Origin: Methylocystis sp. ATCC 49242
GTDB taxonomy: Bacteria; Pseudomonadota; Alphaproteobacteria; Rhizobiales; Beijerinckiaceae
Direction of reading: 5' to 3'
Assembly (NCBI RefSeq): GCF_000188155.2
Contig: NZ_KE124774.1
Coordinates: forward strand, 4,252,163 to 4,316,162
DNA: 64,000 bases
This document shows, piece after piece, positions 8,229-17,166 of this stretch. Within the stretch, counting starts at the first letter, position 1. Every line of letters starts with the position of its first letter. The notes beneath the pieces were generated by a model. It made no database searches. It worked only from the letters and a program-made list of their open reading frames with translations, and was not told the DNA's origin. The translations under genes and the position numbers were made by a program.

Positions 8229-11200
8229 ATGCTTGAACGGCTGATCCACTTCGCGCTTCGACAGCGTCTCCTGACATTCCTCGCCGCGATCGCCATCGCG
8301 GGGTGGGGAGCGTTCAGCTACACGAAATTGCCGATCGACGCTTTTCCCGACGTGGCGCCGATTCAGGTTCTCGTCGCGATGCGCGCGCCGGGCCTTACTC
8401 CCGAGGAGTTGGAGAGCCGCGTCACCGCCCCGATCGAAATCGCCGCGCGCGGCATTCCCCGTCTCGTCCGCATGCGCTCGACGACCCGTTACTCGGTCGC
8501 GCTGCTCACCTTCGAGTTCGAGGAAGGAACGGACATCTACTGGGCGCGCGCGCAGGTCAACGAGCGGCTCGCTCAGGTGCAGGACCAGCTGCCGAGCGGC
8601 GTTTCCGGCGGCCTTGCGCCGATCGTCACGCCGCTCGGCGAAATGCTCATGTTCACCATTGTCGGCGGCGATCTGACTCCGACGGAGCAGCGCAGCCTGC
8701 TCGACTGGACGATACGTCCGGCCATCCGCGGCCTGCCCGGGGTCGCCGACCTCAACGTGCTGGGCGGCTTCGTGCGCACCTTCGAGGTCGCGCCGTCGCC
8801 CTCCGCCATGGCCGCGCGCGGCGTCACCGTCGCGATGCTGGAAACGGCGCTCTCGCAAAACAACAAGAACGACGGCGCCGGCCGCGTCCGCGACGGCGAG
8901 GAGGCGCTGCTGGTGCGCGCCGAGGGGCGGCTGCAGTCGCTCGAAGATATCCGCTCGGTGGTCATCGCCGCGCGCGCCACCGGCATCGTGCGCGTCGGCG
9001 ACGTCGCCGAGGTGCGTTTCGGCTCCCTGCCGCGTAACGGCGTCGTGAGCCGTAACGGCGAAGCCGAGGCTGTCTGGGGACTGGTGCTCGGCCTGCGCGG
9101 CGCCGACGCGCGCATGGTGGTCACCGGCGTGAAGGCCCGTCTCGCCGAACTCGAGGCGAGCCTGCCGAAGGGCGCGAAGATCGAGATTTTCTACGACCGC
9201 AGCGAGCTGATCGGCAAGGCGGTGTGGACGGTCCAGAAGGTGCTGATCGAGGCGATCGTTCTCGTCGTCATACTGCTGGCGCTGTTCCTGGGCGACCTGC
9301 GCGCGGCGCTCGTCGTCTCGGTCATCCTGCCGCTCGCGGCGCTCGCCACCTTCGGGATCATGCGATGGTGGGGGCTTTCCGCCAACATCATGTCGCTCGG
9401 CGGCCTGGCCATCGCCATCGGCCTGCTCGTGGACTGCGCCGTCGTCGTGGTGGAGAATGTCGAGCATCGCATGGCGAGCGCCCATGAGGCGAGCCTCGCC
9501 GACCGTATCTTCATGACGCTGGAGGCGACGCGCGAAGTCGCGGCGCCGCTGACCTCCGGCGTGGTCATCATCGTGACCGTGTTCCTGCCGCTGCTTTCGC
9601 TGGAAGGTCTCGAGGGGCGTCTCTTCGCGCCGGTGGCGCTGACCATCGCCTTCGCGCTCGGCTCCGCCCTCATCCTGTCGCTCACGGTCGTGCCGGCGCT
9701 GAGCGCGACGCTGCTGAAGCCTGGCCATTCCGAAGAGCCCTGGCTTGTGCGCAGGATCGCGGCGATCTACGAGCCGCTGCTCGACCGCGCGCTGGCGCGC
9801 CCGCTGATCGTTGCGGCGATCGCCGGCGGCGGACTGCTCGTCGCAGCTCTCGCCTACAGCGGGATCGGCCAGACCTTCATGCCCGTGATGGATGAGGGCA
9901 CGCCCGTCATCACCGTGCGCAAGCATCCGACGATCAGCGTCAACATCGCCGCCGAGACCGACCGTCGCATCCAGCGCGAGATCATGGAGAAGGTGCCCGA
10001 GGTCAAGGGGATGATGGCGCGCGCGGGCGCCGACGAACTCGGCATTGATCCGGTGGGCCTCAACGAGACCGACAATTTCCTCACGCTCGCGCCGACGAGC
10101 GAATGGCGCAGCCATGGCATGGATTGGCTGATGGGCGAAATCCGCAAGGTGCTCGACTCGATACCGGGGATTTCCTACGCCTTCTCCCAGCCGATCGACA
10201 TGCGCGTTCAGGAGATGATCATCGGCGCGCGCGGCGACGTCGTGATCAAGATTTTCGGCGACGACATCGGGGAACTCAACCGGCTGACCCGCGAAGTGGC
10301 CGCGACGCTGCGCAAGATTCCCGGCGCGCGGGACGTCTTCGGCCTGCAGAACGACGGTCTGCGCTATCTCACCGCACGCGTCGATCGTCTCGCCGCTGGA
10401 CGCTTCGGCCTCAACGCCGGCGAGATCCAGGACGCCCTGCGCGTCTGGGTTGACGGTCAGCAGGTCGGCATCGTGCTGGAGGGGCCGATCCGCACGCCGC
10501 TCGTCGTGCGCGGCGCCGAGACCTCGCGCCGCTCCGCCGTGGATTTCGCGCGCCTGCCGATGGTGTCCAACGACGGAAAGGTCGTGGAGTTGTCCCAGCT
10601 TGCGGAAGTGAAGGCGGAGGACGGGCCTATTCAGGTCATTCGCGAGGAGGGCAGGCGTTTCGCCACCGTGCTCGCCAATGTCACCGGTCGGGACCTCGTC
10701 GGCTTCGTCGACGAGGCGAAGAAGGCTGTCGCGCAAAACGTGAAGACGCCGAAGGGTTACACCTACCAGTGGGGCGGCCAGTTCGAGAATCAGCAGCGCG
10801 CTTCGGCGCGGCTCGCGGTCGTTGTCCCGATCGCGCTCGCGCTGATCTTCCTCCTGCTGTATCTGACCTTCAATTCGGCGCTGCAGGCGACGCTCGTGTT
10901 CTGCAACGTGCCCTTCGCGGCGATCGGCGGCGTGCTCGGCCTGTGGCTGTCGGGCGAATTCATCTCCGTTCCGGCCTCGGTCGGCTTCATCGCGCTCGTC
11001 GGCATAGCGGTGCTCAATGGCGTGGTTCTGATCTCCTACATCAACAAGCTCGTGGCCGAAGGCACGCGCTCGACGCGCGAGGCGGTGGTCGAGGGCGCGC
11101 GCCGGCGCATGCGCCCCGTCATGCTGACGGCGACGATCGCCGCCTTTGGCCTCATCCCTTTCCTTTTCGCGACAGGGCCGGGCGCAGAGATCCAGCGGCC

Positions 11201-11348
11201 GCTCGCCATCGTCGTCATCGGCGGGCTGATTTCCGCGACCGTGCTCACCCTCGTCCTGCTGCCGATCCTTTACGATCGTTCGGCCAACTGGGGCGCGCAG
11301 CTGCGGACGCGCATCCGATCCCTCCGGCGAGAGGAGTCGCGCGCATGA
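8229..11348 (+). CDS. Heavy-metal-type RND efflux pump (CzcA/CusA family)
   Basis: Proton-driven inner-membrane transporter of the HME-RND family, 1039 residues, full length. The N-terminus (LPIDAFPDVAPIQVLV, APGLTPEELESRVTAPIE) and the porter-domain stretch QPIDMRVQEMIIGARGD are family signatures. Transmembrane segment 4 reads IAIAIGLLVDCAVVVVEN, which resembles the CusA-type pattern and lacks the extra aspartate of CzcA (DFGLIVDGAV). The periplasmic QPIDMR stretch resembles CzcA/CnrA proteins instead, so the metal, or even a non-metal substrate, cannot be named. The stop codon overlaps the start of the outer-membrane channel gene (ATGA), indicating coupled translation. Confidence 0.92.
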   Translation: MLERLIHFALRQRLLTFLAAIAIAGWGAFSYTKLPIDAFPDVAPIQVLVAMRAPGLTPEELESRVTAPIEIAARGIPRLVRMRSTTRYSVALLTFEFEEGTDIYWARAQVNERLAQVQDQLPSGVSGGLAPIVTPLGEMLMFTIVGGDLTPTEQRSLLDWTIRPAIRGLPGVADLNVLGGFVRTFEVAPSPSAMAARGVTVAMLETALSQNNKNDGAGRVRDGEEALLVRAEGRLQSLEDIRSVVIAARATGIVRVGDVAEVRFGSLPRNGVVSRNGEAEAVWGLVLGLRGADARMVVTGVKARLAELEASLPKGAKIEIFYDRSELIGKAVWTVQKVLIEAIVLVVILLALFLGDLRAALVVSVILPLAALATFGIMRWWGLSANIMSLGGLAIAIGLLVDCAVVVVENVEHRMASAHEASLADRIFMTLEATREVAAPLTSGVVIIVTVFLPLLSLEGLEGRLFAPVALTIAFALGSALILSLTVVPALSATLLKPGHSEEPWLVRRIAAIYEPLLDRALARPLIVAAIAGGGLLVAALAYSGIGQTFMPVMDEGTPVITVRKHPTISVNIAAETDRRIQREIMEKVPEVKGMMARAGADELGIDPVGLNETDNFLTLAPTSEWRSHGMDWLMGEIRKVLDSIPGISYAFSQPIDMRVQEMIIGARGDVVIKIFGDDIGELNRLTREVAATLRKIPGARDVFGLQNDGLRYLTARVDRLAAGRFGLNAGEIQDALRVWVDGQQVGIVLEGPIRTPLVVRGAETSRRSAVDFARLPMVSNDGKVVELSQLAEVKAEDGPIQVIREEGRRFATVLANVTGRDLVGFVDEAKKAVAQNVKTPKGYTYQWGGQFENQQRASARLAVVVPIALALIFLLLYLTFNSALQATLVFCNVPFAAIGGVLGLWLSGEFISVPASVGFIALVGIAVLNGVVLISYINKLVAEGTRSTREAVVEGARRRMRPVMLTATIAAFGLIPFLFATGPGAEIQRPLAIVVIGGLISATVLTLVLLPILYDRSANWGAQLRTRIRSLRREESRA

Positions 11349-12718
11349 CGATCCGGGCGGCCTTTCTGCCGGTACTGCTCTTCATCGGGCTTTACGCGAC
11401 CGCCTCGCGCGCCGGGCCTGATGAGCAGCCGAGCGGCGAAGTGACAGTGAAGGCCGCCAAGGACCCGGCTGCGAGCGGCGGCAAGGGCGCCAAGGCCCGG
11501 GCCGGAAAAAGCTCCAAAGTCACTGTCAATCGCGCGAAGAAGACGCCGCTCGGCCATGTTCTCGTGCGTCACCTCGACATGGCCGTCGCCATCGACGCGC
11601 AGAGCAAGGCGCTGGAGGCGCAATTCGGCGCCGTGTCCGCGCGGTACGCCACCGCGAATTCGATAACGCCGGGCTCGCCCTATTTCGGCGGCTCGCAGCG
11701 CAACGCCGCCGCCGGCAATCTGCGTCACTACAACGAGACCGAAATCGAGGCGGGCATGCCGCTGTGGCTTCCCGGCCAGCGCGACGCCTATGCGGCCACG
11801 GTGTCGAGCGGGGTCGTGGAGGTCGAGGAGAGGCTGTCGCAACGCCGGCTCGAGGTCGCGGGACTGTTGCGCGACGCATGGTGGAACGCGAAGCGCGCCG
11901 AGCGCGACGTGTCCGTGGCGCGCACGCGTGTGGCGACGGCCCGCGAGATCGGCGCCGACATGACCCGTCGCGTCGAACTTGGAGACGCTGCGGAAGCCGA
12001 CGCCTTGCTGGCGAGGAACGAAACGCTCGCCGCCGAGACGGAACTCGCGCAGGCGGAAGGCGCGGCAAAAGTCGCGCGGGTGAATTACGCCGCGCTCACC
12101 GGCGGGACGCCGCCGGACGGCACGCTCGAAGCCGTGCGTCGCGACGGCGATCTGGAAGACCATCCGGCGCTGCGGGCGCCGCTGGCGGCGCTTGCGCGGG
12201 CTGAGTCCCAGGCGCGGCTGATCGATGCGACGCCCATAGACAATCCGGAGATCGGCGTCTTCGGACGTCAGGAGCACAACGACCAATATTCGACGGACCC
12301 CTCGCAGGAAGTCACCAACCAGCGCACCGACGCGACGACGGTGGGCGTGCGCTTTCGCATTCCGTTGCCGACGCCGGGCCGCAACGAGCCGCGCCAGGCC
12401 GAGGCGGCAGCAGAGGTGACGCGGGCGCGCGCCGAATATGAGCGCGCCAAGCGAATGGTCGTCGCGGAAATAAAGGCCGCGCGGACGGCGCTCGCAGCGG
12501 CGCAAAAGGCGGCGGGCCTCGCCGACAAGCGGCTCGCCGTCGCCAATGAGCAGTTCGAACTGTCGCGCAAGTCCTTCGCGCTCGGCGAAATCAGCGCCTT
12601 CGATCTGTATCGCGTGCGCCAGATTCAGCTGGAGGCGCAACGCATGCAGGCGGGCGCCGCGATCAATGTCGGCGTTGCGGTTTCACGCGTGAATCAGGCG
12701 CTGGGATACGCGCCATAA
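11345..12718 (+). CDS. Outer-membrane efflux channel (TolC/CzcC family)
   Basis: Third component of the RND operon, forming the channel across the outer membrane. The 457-residue protein starts with a signal peptide (LLFIGLYATASRA), then a low-complexity Lys/Ala/Gly linker to about residue 60, then two outer-membrane-efflux repeats rich in coiled-coil heptads (AEADALLARNETLAAETELAQAEG and EISAFDLYRVRQIQLEAQRM regions). The start ATG overlaps the pump's stop codon by 4 bases. The basic linker between signal and barrel is longer than usual for the family. The gene abuts the convergent hydrolase gene with no bases between the stop codons. Confidence 0.85.
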   Translation: MTIRAAFLPVLLFIGLYATASRAGPDEQPSGEVTVKAAKDPAASGGKGAKARAGKSSKVTVNRAKKTPLGHVLVRHLDMAVAIDAQSKALEAQFGAVSARYATANSITPGSPYFGGSQRNAAAGNLRHYNETEIEAGMPLWLPGQRDAYAATVSSGVVEVEERLSQRRLEVAGLLRDAWWNAKRAERDVSVARTRVATAREIGADMTRRVELGDAAEADALLARNETLAAETELAQAEGAAKVARVNYAALTGGTPPDGTLEAVRRDGDLEDHPALRAPLAALARAESQARLIDATPIDNPEIGVFGRQEHNDQYSTDPSQEVTNQRTDATTVGVRFRIPLPTPGRNEPRQAEAAAEVTRARAEYERAKRMVVAEIKAARTALAAAQKAAGLADKRLAVANEQFELSRKSFALGEISAFDLYRVRQIQLEAQRMQAGAAINVGVAVSRVNQALGYAP

Positions 12719-13600
12719 TCACGGACAACGGCTCAGGAACTCCATTATCCGCCCGATCGTCGGCTGATCGAGCAGCAGGGGCGCATGGCCCTGGCCGGCG
12801 ACGGTGAATGTTTCGAGCCGCGGCGCGCGCCGGGCCATTTCCTCCATCGTCTCGGCCGAAAAGATGTCCGACGTCTCGCCGCGAATGACGAGCATCGGCG
12901 TTTGCGACATTGTTTCGAAACGGTCCCAGAAGGTTTCGGGCTCGGCGTCCGGCGTGAAGATGTCGAGCGTGTGCGACAGTTCGGGGTCGTAGCGAAGCGC
13001 AACCTTCCCGTCCTTCTCGACGAAGGTCTGGCGCGCATAAACGGCCCAGTCCTCCGCGCTAACGGCGGGAAATTGCGGCGCGGCGGTCATGCGCATCAAG
13101 GCGATCGCGTCGTTCATCGAGGCGATGGGCGGCAATTTTCCGACATAGCGCTTTATGCGCAGCAGACCCTCGAGTTCGATCTTTGGCCCGATGTCGTTGA
13201 AGATCGCCGCGCGCACGAGGCCCGGCGTTCCGGCGGCGAGATCCATCGTGTGCAGCCCGCCGCGCGAGGTGCCGAGAAAGACGGCCGACGAAACGCCCGC
13301 GTCGCGCAGCACCGCGAGAATGTCGTCCTGTTCGACCGCGAGCGCGTAATGGGTCCAGTCCTTATCCCAGTCCGATCGGCCGCGCCCGCGGTAGTCGAGC
13401 GCGAGCACGCGCCGTCCCTGCGCCTGCGCGGCCTCGGCGACGCGCCAGAAGTCGTCGGCGGAGCGCGCGAGGCCCGGCAGGCAGACGAGCGGCAGACGCC
13501 CGGCCGAGGGACAGGCGTAATCGAGATAATGGAGGCGCAGCCCGTCGCTCGCGGAAACGAAGCGGCTGTCGGCATGGGCCCGAGGGGTCGGAGGGTTCAA
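12719..13600 (-). CDS. Alpha/beta-fold hydrolase
   Basis: The 293-residue protein has the alpha/beta hydrolase fold. The nucleophile elbow is GTSRGG (Ser112), the acid is probably Asp245 in GETSDIFS and the base His272 in GQGHAPLL; the oxyanion segment is LPGLARSADDF and the DYRGRGRS turn is typical of the family. The start is TTG at 13600 with GAGGAG about 10 bases upstream; there is no usable in-frame ATG nearby. Such enzymes hydrolyse esters, lactones or similar bonds; the substrate cannot be assigned. It is transcribed away from accA and convergent to the efflux operon. Confidence 0.82.
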   Translation of the reverse strand: MNPPTPRAHADSRFVSASDGLRLHYLDYACPSAGRLPLVCLPGLARSADDFWRVAEAAQAQGRRVLALDYRGRGRSDWDKDWTHYALAVEQDDILAVLRDAGVSSAVFLGTSRGGLHTMDLAAGTPGLVRAAIFNDIGPKIELEGLLRIKRYVGKLPPIASMNDAIALMRMTAAPQFPAVSAEDWAVYARQTFVEKDGKVALRYDPELSHTLDIFTPDAEPETFWDRFETMSQTPMLVIRGETSDIFSAETMEEMARRAPRLETFTVAGQGHAPLLLDQPTIGRIMEFLSRCP

Positions 13601-13782
13601 GCGAATCGCGCTCCTCTTGCAGAAAATTGCGCCATGCCCCCGATTGCGCCATTTGGCGCTCGAAATCCACCCCGCGCGGTCCTGCCGTCTTCCTTGACTT
13701 CGGCGCCGGTTGCGGCGAGTTTGCGCGCGCCCGAGAGGCCGCCGGGCGCTGGTCGAATCTTGCAGGAAACATCGTCGCCCCC

Positions 13783-14748
13783 ATGCGCTCTTATCTCGAC
13801 TTCGAAAAGCCCGTCGCGGAACTGGAAACCAAGGTCGAGGAACTGCGCGCGCTGGCCGAGAAAGGCGAGGGCGTCTCGATCTCGGAGGAGCTGACGAAGC
13901 TGGAGGCCAAGGCGTCCAAGGCGCTGGCCGACCTCTACGCGAGCCTCACCCCCTGGCAGAAAATTCAGGTCGCGCGTCATCCGCAGCGCCCGCATTTCTC
14001 CGACTATGTGAAGCAGCTCGTCACGGAATTCACGCCGCTCGCCGGCGACCGCTTCTTCGGCGAGGACGCCGCCATCGTCGGCGGCTTCGGGCGCTTCAAC
14101 GGCGAGCCCATCTGCATCATCGGGCAGGAGAAGGGCTCGGACACCGCGAGCCGTCTGCACCATAATTTCGGCATGGCGCGACCCGAGGGCTACCGCAAGG
14201 CGGTGCGCCTCATGGAGCTCGCCGACCGCTTCGGCCTGCCGGTGGTCTCGCTGGTCGATACGGCCGGCGCCTTTCCGGGCATCGACGCCGAGGAGCGTGG
14301 GCAGGCGGAAGCCATCGCCCGATCGACCGACGCCTCGCTGTCGCTGGGCGTGCCCAATGTCGCGGTCGTGGTGGGCGAGGGCGGCTCCGGCGGCGCCATC
14401 GCAATCGCCGCCGCCAACAAGGTGCTGATGCTGGAGCACGCGGTCTACACCGTCGCCTCCCCGGAGGCCTCGGCCTCCATCCTGTGGCGTGATTCGGCCA
14501 AGGCGCAGGACGCCGCGACCAGCATGAAGATCACGGCGCAGGATCTGCTCAAATTCGGCATCATCGACGTGATCGTCACCGAGCCCTCGGGCGGCGCTCA
14601 TCGCGACCCCAGGGCGGCCATCGCCGCCGCGGGCGACGCGGTTTCCCTCGAATTGTCGCGTCTTACCAATCTTTCGCGCGAGCAGCTTCGCCACGCCCGG
14701 GCCGAGAAGTTCCTCGCCATGGGCCGAAAGATCGAGGAAAAGCGTTAA
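13783..14748 (+). CDS. accA: Acetyl-CoA carboxylase carboxyltransferase subunit alpha
   Basis: Transfers the carboxyl group from carboxybiotin to acetyl-CoA to give malonyl-CoA, the first step of fatty-acid synthesis, as part of the AccA2D2 complex. The 321-residue product begins MRSYLDFEKPVAELE and carries the crotonase-like core with GFGRFNGEPICIIGQEKG, TAGAFPGIDAEERGQAEAI and GEGGSGGAIAIA. The length is that of typical proteobacterial AccA. The ATG at 13783 gives the canonical N-terminus; the open frame upstream is not conserved sequence. Confidence 0.96.
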   Translation: MRSYLDFEKPVAELETKVEELRALAEKGEGVSISEELTKLEAKASKALADLYASLTPWQKIQVARHPQRPHFSDYVKQLVTEFTPLAGDRFFGEDAAIVGGFGRFNGEPICIIGQEKGSDTASRLHHNFGMARPEGYRKAVRLMELADRFGLPVVSLVDTAGAFPGIDAEERGQAEAIARSTDASLSLGVPNVAVVVGEGGSGGAIAIAAANKVLMLEHAVYTVASPEASASILWRDSAKAQDAATSMKITAQDLLKFGIIDVIVTEPSGGAHRDPRAAIAAAGDAVSLELSRLTNLSREQLRHARAEKFLAMGRKIEEKR

Positions 14749-14938
14749 GGTAAATCCGGCAAATTTGCGGTTTTCACCATTCCGGATGGCGCCTCGGACA
14801 CTTTCTCGTCCCAATGTTTGGTCTAAATGCGGGTCGGCGCGGAAGGTCAGCCGTCGCGCCGGGTAAGGATTGCGTTACGCGCAGGCGTGTAAAGGTTCTC
14901 GGACACGCGGGGGCGTCGCGCAAAGGGGAGCGGGTCGC

Positions 14939-16162
14939 ATGAATTTCCAGGGTTTCAAGCCGTTTGCGGTTGTTGCGGCCTTCGCCGCCTTCACGCTGGC
15001 GGCCTGCGAGGACGGGGGCTTTTCGCACCGCTCGCTCGCGCCCATTCCGCCGGAGACCGTCGCGCTGATGGAGAAGGTCGGCACGACGAAGGAAGCGCCG
15101 ATGCTCATCCGCGCCTACAAGAAAGAGGCGGAGCTCGAGATCTGGAAGATGCGGTCCGACGGCCGCTACGTCCATCTCAAAACCTTCCCCATGTGCCGCT
15201 GGTCGGGCCAGCTCGGCCCCAAGACGCGCGAGGGCGACCGCCAGGTGCCGGAGGGCTTCTATTCGATCACGCCGGCGCAGATGAACCCGAATTCGGCCTA
15301 TTACCTGTCCTTCAACGTCGGCTACCCGAACCAGCTCGACCGCGCGCTGGGGCATAGCGGCGGGACCATCATGGTGCATGGCGCCTGCTCGTCGGCCGGC
15401 TGCTTCTCCATGACCGACAAGCAGATCGCGGAAATCTACGCGATTGCCCGCTCCTCCTTCGGCGGCGGCCAGCGCGCAATCCAGATGCAGTCCTATCCCT
15501 TCAAGATGACGGCCGAAAATCTGGCCAAGCACCGGCTTGACCCGAACATCGGCTTCTGGAAGAACCTGAAGGAAGGCAATGATCACTTCGAGGTGACGAA
15601 AGAGGAGCCGCAGGTCGCTTTCTGCGGCCGTCATTATGTCTTCAACGCCACGCCCGCGGGACATATGGACGCGGCCTCGGCCTGTCCGCCCCTGAAGCAC
15701 AATCCGGAGATCGCGGCCCAGGTCGCCGAAAAGGCGGCCAAGGATGACACCAAGGTGGCCGAACTCGCCGAAAGCGGCGTGAAGCCGGTTCGCGTCGTCT
15801 ATCAGGACGGCGGTCAGAACCCGGCCTTCGCCTCGCGCGTCGCCGAGGTGAGCCGCCCCGAGGCGATCGCCCCGCCAGTCGAAATCGCGCTGGAGGAAAA
15901 ACCGGCCCGCGGCGCCGGCAAGGCCGCGACGCAGCTCGCCGCCAAATCGCCCGTCGTGACGGTCGCTGCCGCCAAGGCCGCCGCCGAGAGCCGGGAGGCG
16001 GAGGCGCCGCATCCGGTGGCGCAGGCCTTCGCGCCCGACGACCGCCGCGAGATGCAGGCGCTCGCCAGCGACGACAGCCCGACGAGCTCGATCAAGAAAG
16101 CGGCTCCCCGGAAGCCCGGCGCCCCCGATCCGGCGACAAAGAACAAAGCCGCCGCCCATTAG
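14939..16162 (+). CDS. YafK-type L,D-transpeptidase-fold lipoprotein (murein enzyme)
   Basis: The YkuD-fold domain resembles E. coli YafK (DpaA/LdtF), which acts on peptidoglycan-lipoprotein links. Matching stretches are the WSGQLGPKTREGD segment and the active site HGACSSAGCFSM with His147 and Cys155. The N-terminus is a lipoprotein signal with lipobox LAAC, predicting a lipid-anchored periplasmic protein. After about residue 250 there is a long Ala/Glu/Lys/Pro-rich tail that YafK lacks, ending at residue 407. The ATG at 14939 has GGGGAG just upstream. Whether it builds or cuts cross-links cannot be read from sequence. Confidence 0.85.
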   Translation: MNFQGFKPFAVVAAFAAFTLAACEDGGFSHRSLAPIPPETVALMEKVGTTKEAPMLIRAYKKEAELEIWKMRSDGRYVHLKTFPMCRWSGQLGPKTREGDRQVPEGFYSITPAQMNPNSAYYLSFNVGYPNQLDRALGHSGGTIMVHGACSSAGCFSMTDKQIAEIYAIARSSFGGGQRAIQMQSYPFKMTAENLAKHRLDPNIGFWKNLKEGNDHFEVTKEEPQVAFCGRHYVFNATPAGHMDAASACPPLKHNPEIAAQVAEKAAKDDTKVAELAESGVKPVRVVYQDGGQNPAFASRVAEVSRPEAIAPPVEIALEEKPARGAGKAATQLAAKSPVVTVAAAKAAAESREAEAPHPVAQAFAPDDRREMQALASDDSPTSSIKKAAPRKPGAPDPATKNKAAAH

Positions 16163-16218
16163 AGCGGCGGCGCCTCCGCGCTAGCTCCAGTTAACAGCCC
16201 CCTGACATAAGGCTTGCG

Positions 16219-16233
16219 GAACGCACCGGGAAC
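16219..16233. promoter_or_regulatory. LexA (SOS) box of the alphaproteobacterial type
   Basis: The bases read GAAC-GCACCGG-GAAC, a direct repeat with a 7-base spacer. This is the reverse of GTTC-N7-GTTC, the LexA operator known in alphaproteobacteria. It lies 95 bases upstream of the lexA ATG and implies autoregulation. Confidence 0.8.
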
Positions 16234-16327
16234 GCATATGAATCGTTCATGATTTGTTTTTGAGCGATTCAGGCTCCCCTGCGGGTCTGTGTCGACGCTA
16301 CGGCGCGAGTTCAGGGGCCAACTTTCG

Positions 16328-17041
16328 ATGCTGACAAAGAAGCAAAGCGACCTTCTGCGCTTCATACATGAACGCCTGAAGGAGTCCGGCGTGCCGCCGT
16401 CCTTCGACGAGATGAAGGATGCGCTCGATCTGAGATCGAAGTCGGGGATTCACCGATTGATCCTCGCGCTAGAGGAGCGGGGCTTCATCCGCCGTCTTCC
16501 CAATCGCGCCCGCGCGCTCGAGGTGCTGCGCCTGCCTGAATCAGCGACGCCGCGCGGCGGCGGAGGGTCGCGGGGCGGAAAATTCTCGCCGGCTGTCATC
16601 GAGGGCAATCTCGGCCGTGTGCGGCCGCTGCACGAGCGGCGGGAGGAGGAGACCGGGCAGAATGTGGCGATTCCGGTCATGGGCCGCATCGCCGCCGGCA
16701 CGCCGATCTCCGCGATCCAGAGCCGCAGCCACACCATCAGCCTGCCGCCCGACCTTCTGACCAGCGGCGAGCATTACGCGCTGGAAGTGCGTGGCGACTC
16801 CATGATCGAGGCCGGCATCCTCGACGGCGACACGGTCGTCATCAAGAAGCAGGACAACGCCGACACCGGCGACATCGTGGTGGCTCTCATCGACGACGAG
16901 GAGGCGACGTTGAAGCGTCTGCGCAAACGCGGCGCCTCGATTGCGCTCGAAGCGGCCAATCCGGCTTATGAAACGCGCATCTTCGGGCCGGATCGCGTGC
17001 GTATTCAGGGGAAGCTCGTGAGCCTCCTGAGGAAATACTGA
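16328..17041 (+). CDS. lexA: SOS repressor LexA
   Basis: Represses DNA-damage genes and cleaves itself when RecA is activated. The 237-residue protein has the N-terminal winged helix ([35 protein letters not shown]), a linker of about 50 residues rich in Gly and Arg, the self-cleavage bond Ala123-Gly124, the catalytic Ser158 in GDSMIEAG, and Lys196 in ATLKRL. The ATG at 16328 gives the canonical N-terminus. Its own LexA box is upstream. A bulged hairpin follows the stop codon. Confidence 0.96.
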   Translation: MLTKKQSDLLRFIHERLKESGVPPSFDEMKDALDLRSKSGIHRLILALEERGFIRRLPNRARALEVLRLPESATPRGGGGSRGGKFSPAVIEGNLGRVRPLHERREEETGQNVAIPVMGRIAAGTPISAIQSRSHTISLPPDLLTSGEHYALEVRGDSMIEAGILDGDTVVIKKQDNADTGDIVVALIDDEEATLKRLRKRGASIALEAANPAYETRIFGPDRVRIQGKLVSLLRKY

Positions 17042-17049
17042 TTGGCCCG

Positions 17050-17079
17050 CATTCGCCCCATGCCCGCGCATGGCGAATG
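17050..17079. terminator. Hairpin after lexA, possible terminator
   Basis: Arms CATTCG/CGAATG and CCATGC/GCATGG form a 12-bp stem with a CC bulge and a small loop. There is no T-run, so termination is uncertain. It lies in the gap between lexA and the convergent comEC gene. Confidence 0.35.
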
Positions 17080-17166
17080 GGGGCGCGGCGGGCGTCCCGG
17101 GGCCGGAGCGAAGCTTCCTCCAGTCCGCAGCGCCTTGAAGCAGGGGCGATGCAAAAAAAGCCGCGG

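Noticed and set aside
8190..10736. Very long open frame (over 800 codons) on the minus strand opposite the RND pump gene
   Set aside because: Its translation is low-complexity Arg/His/Asp-rich with no family feature; it mirrors the high-GC third positions of the real pump gene.
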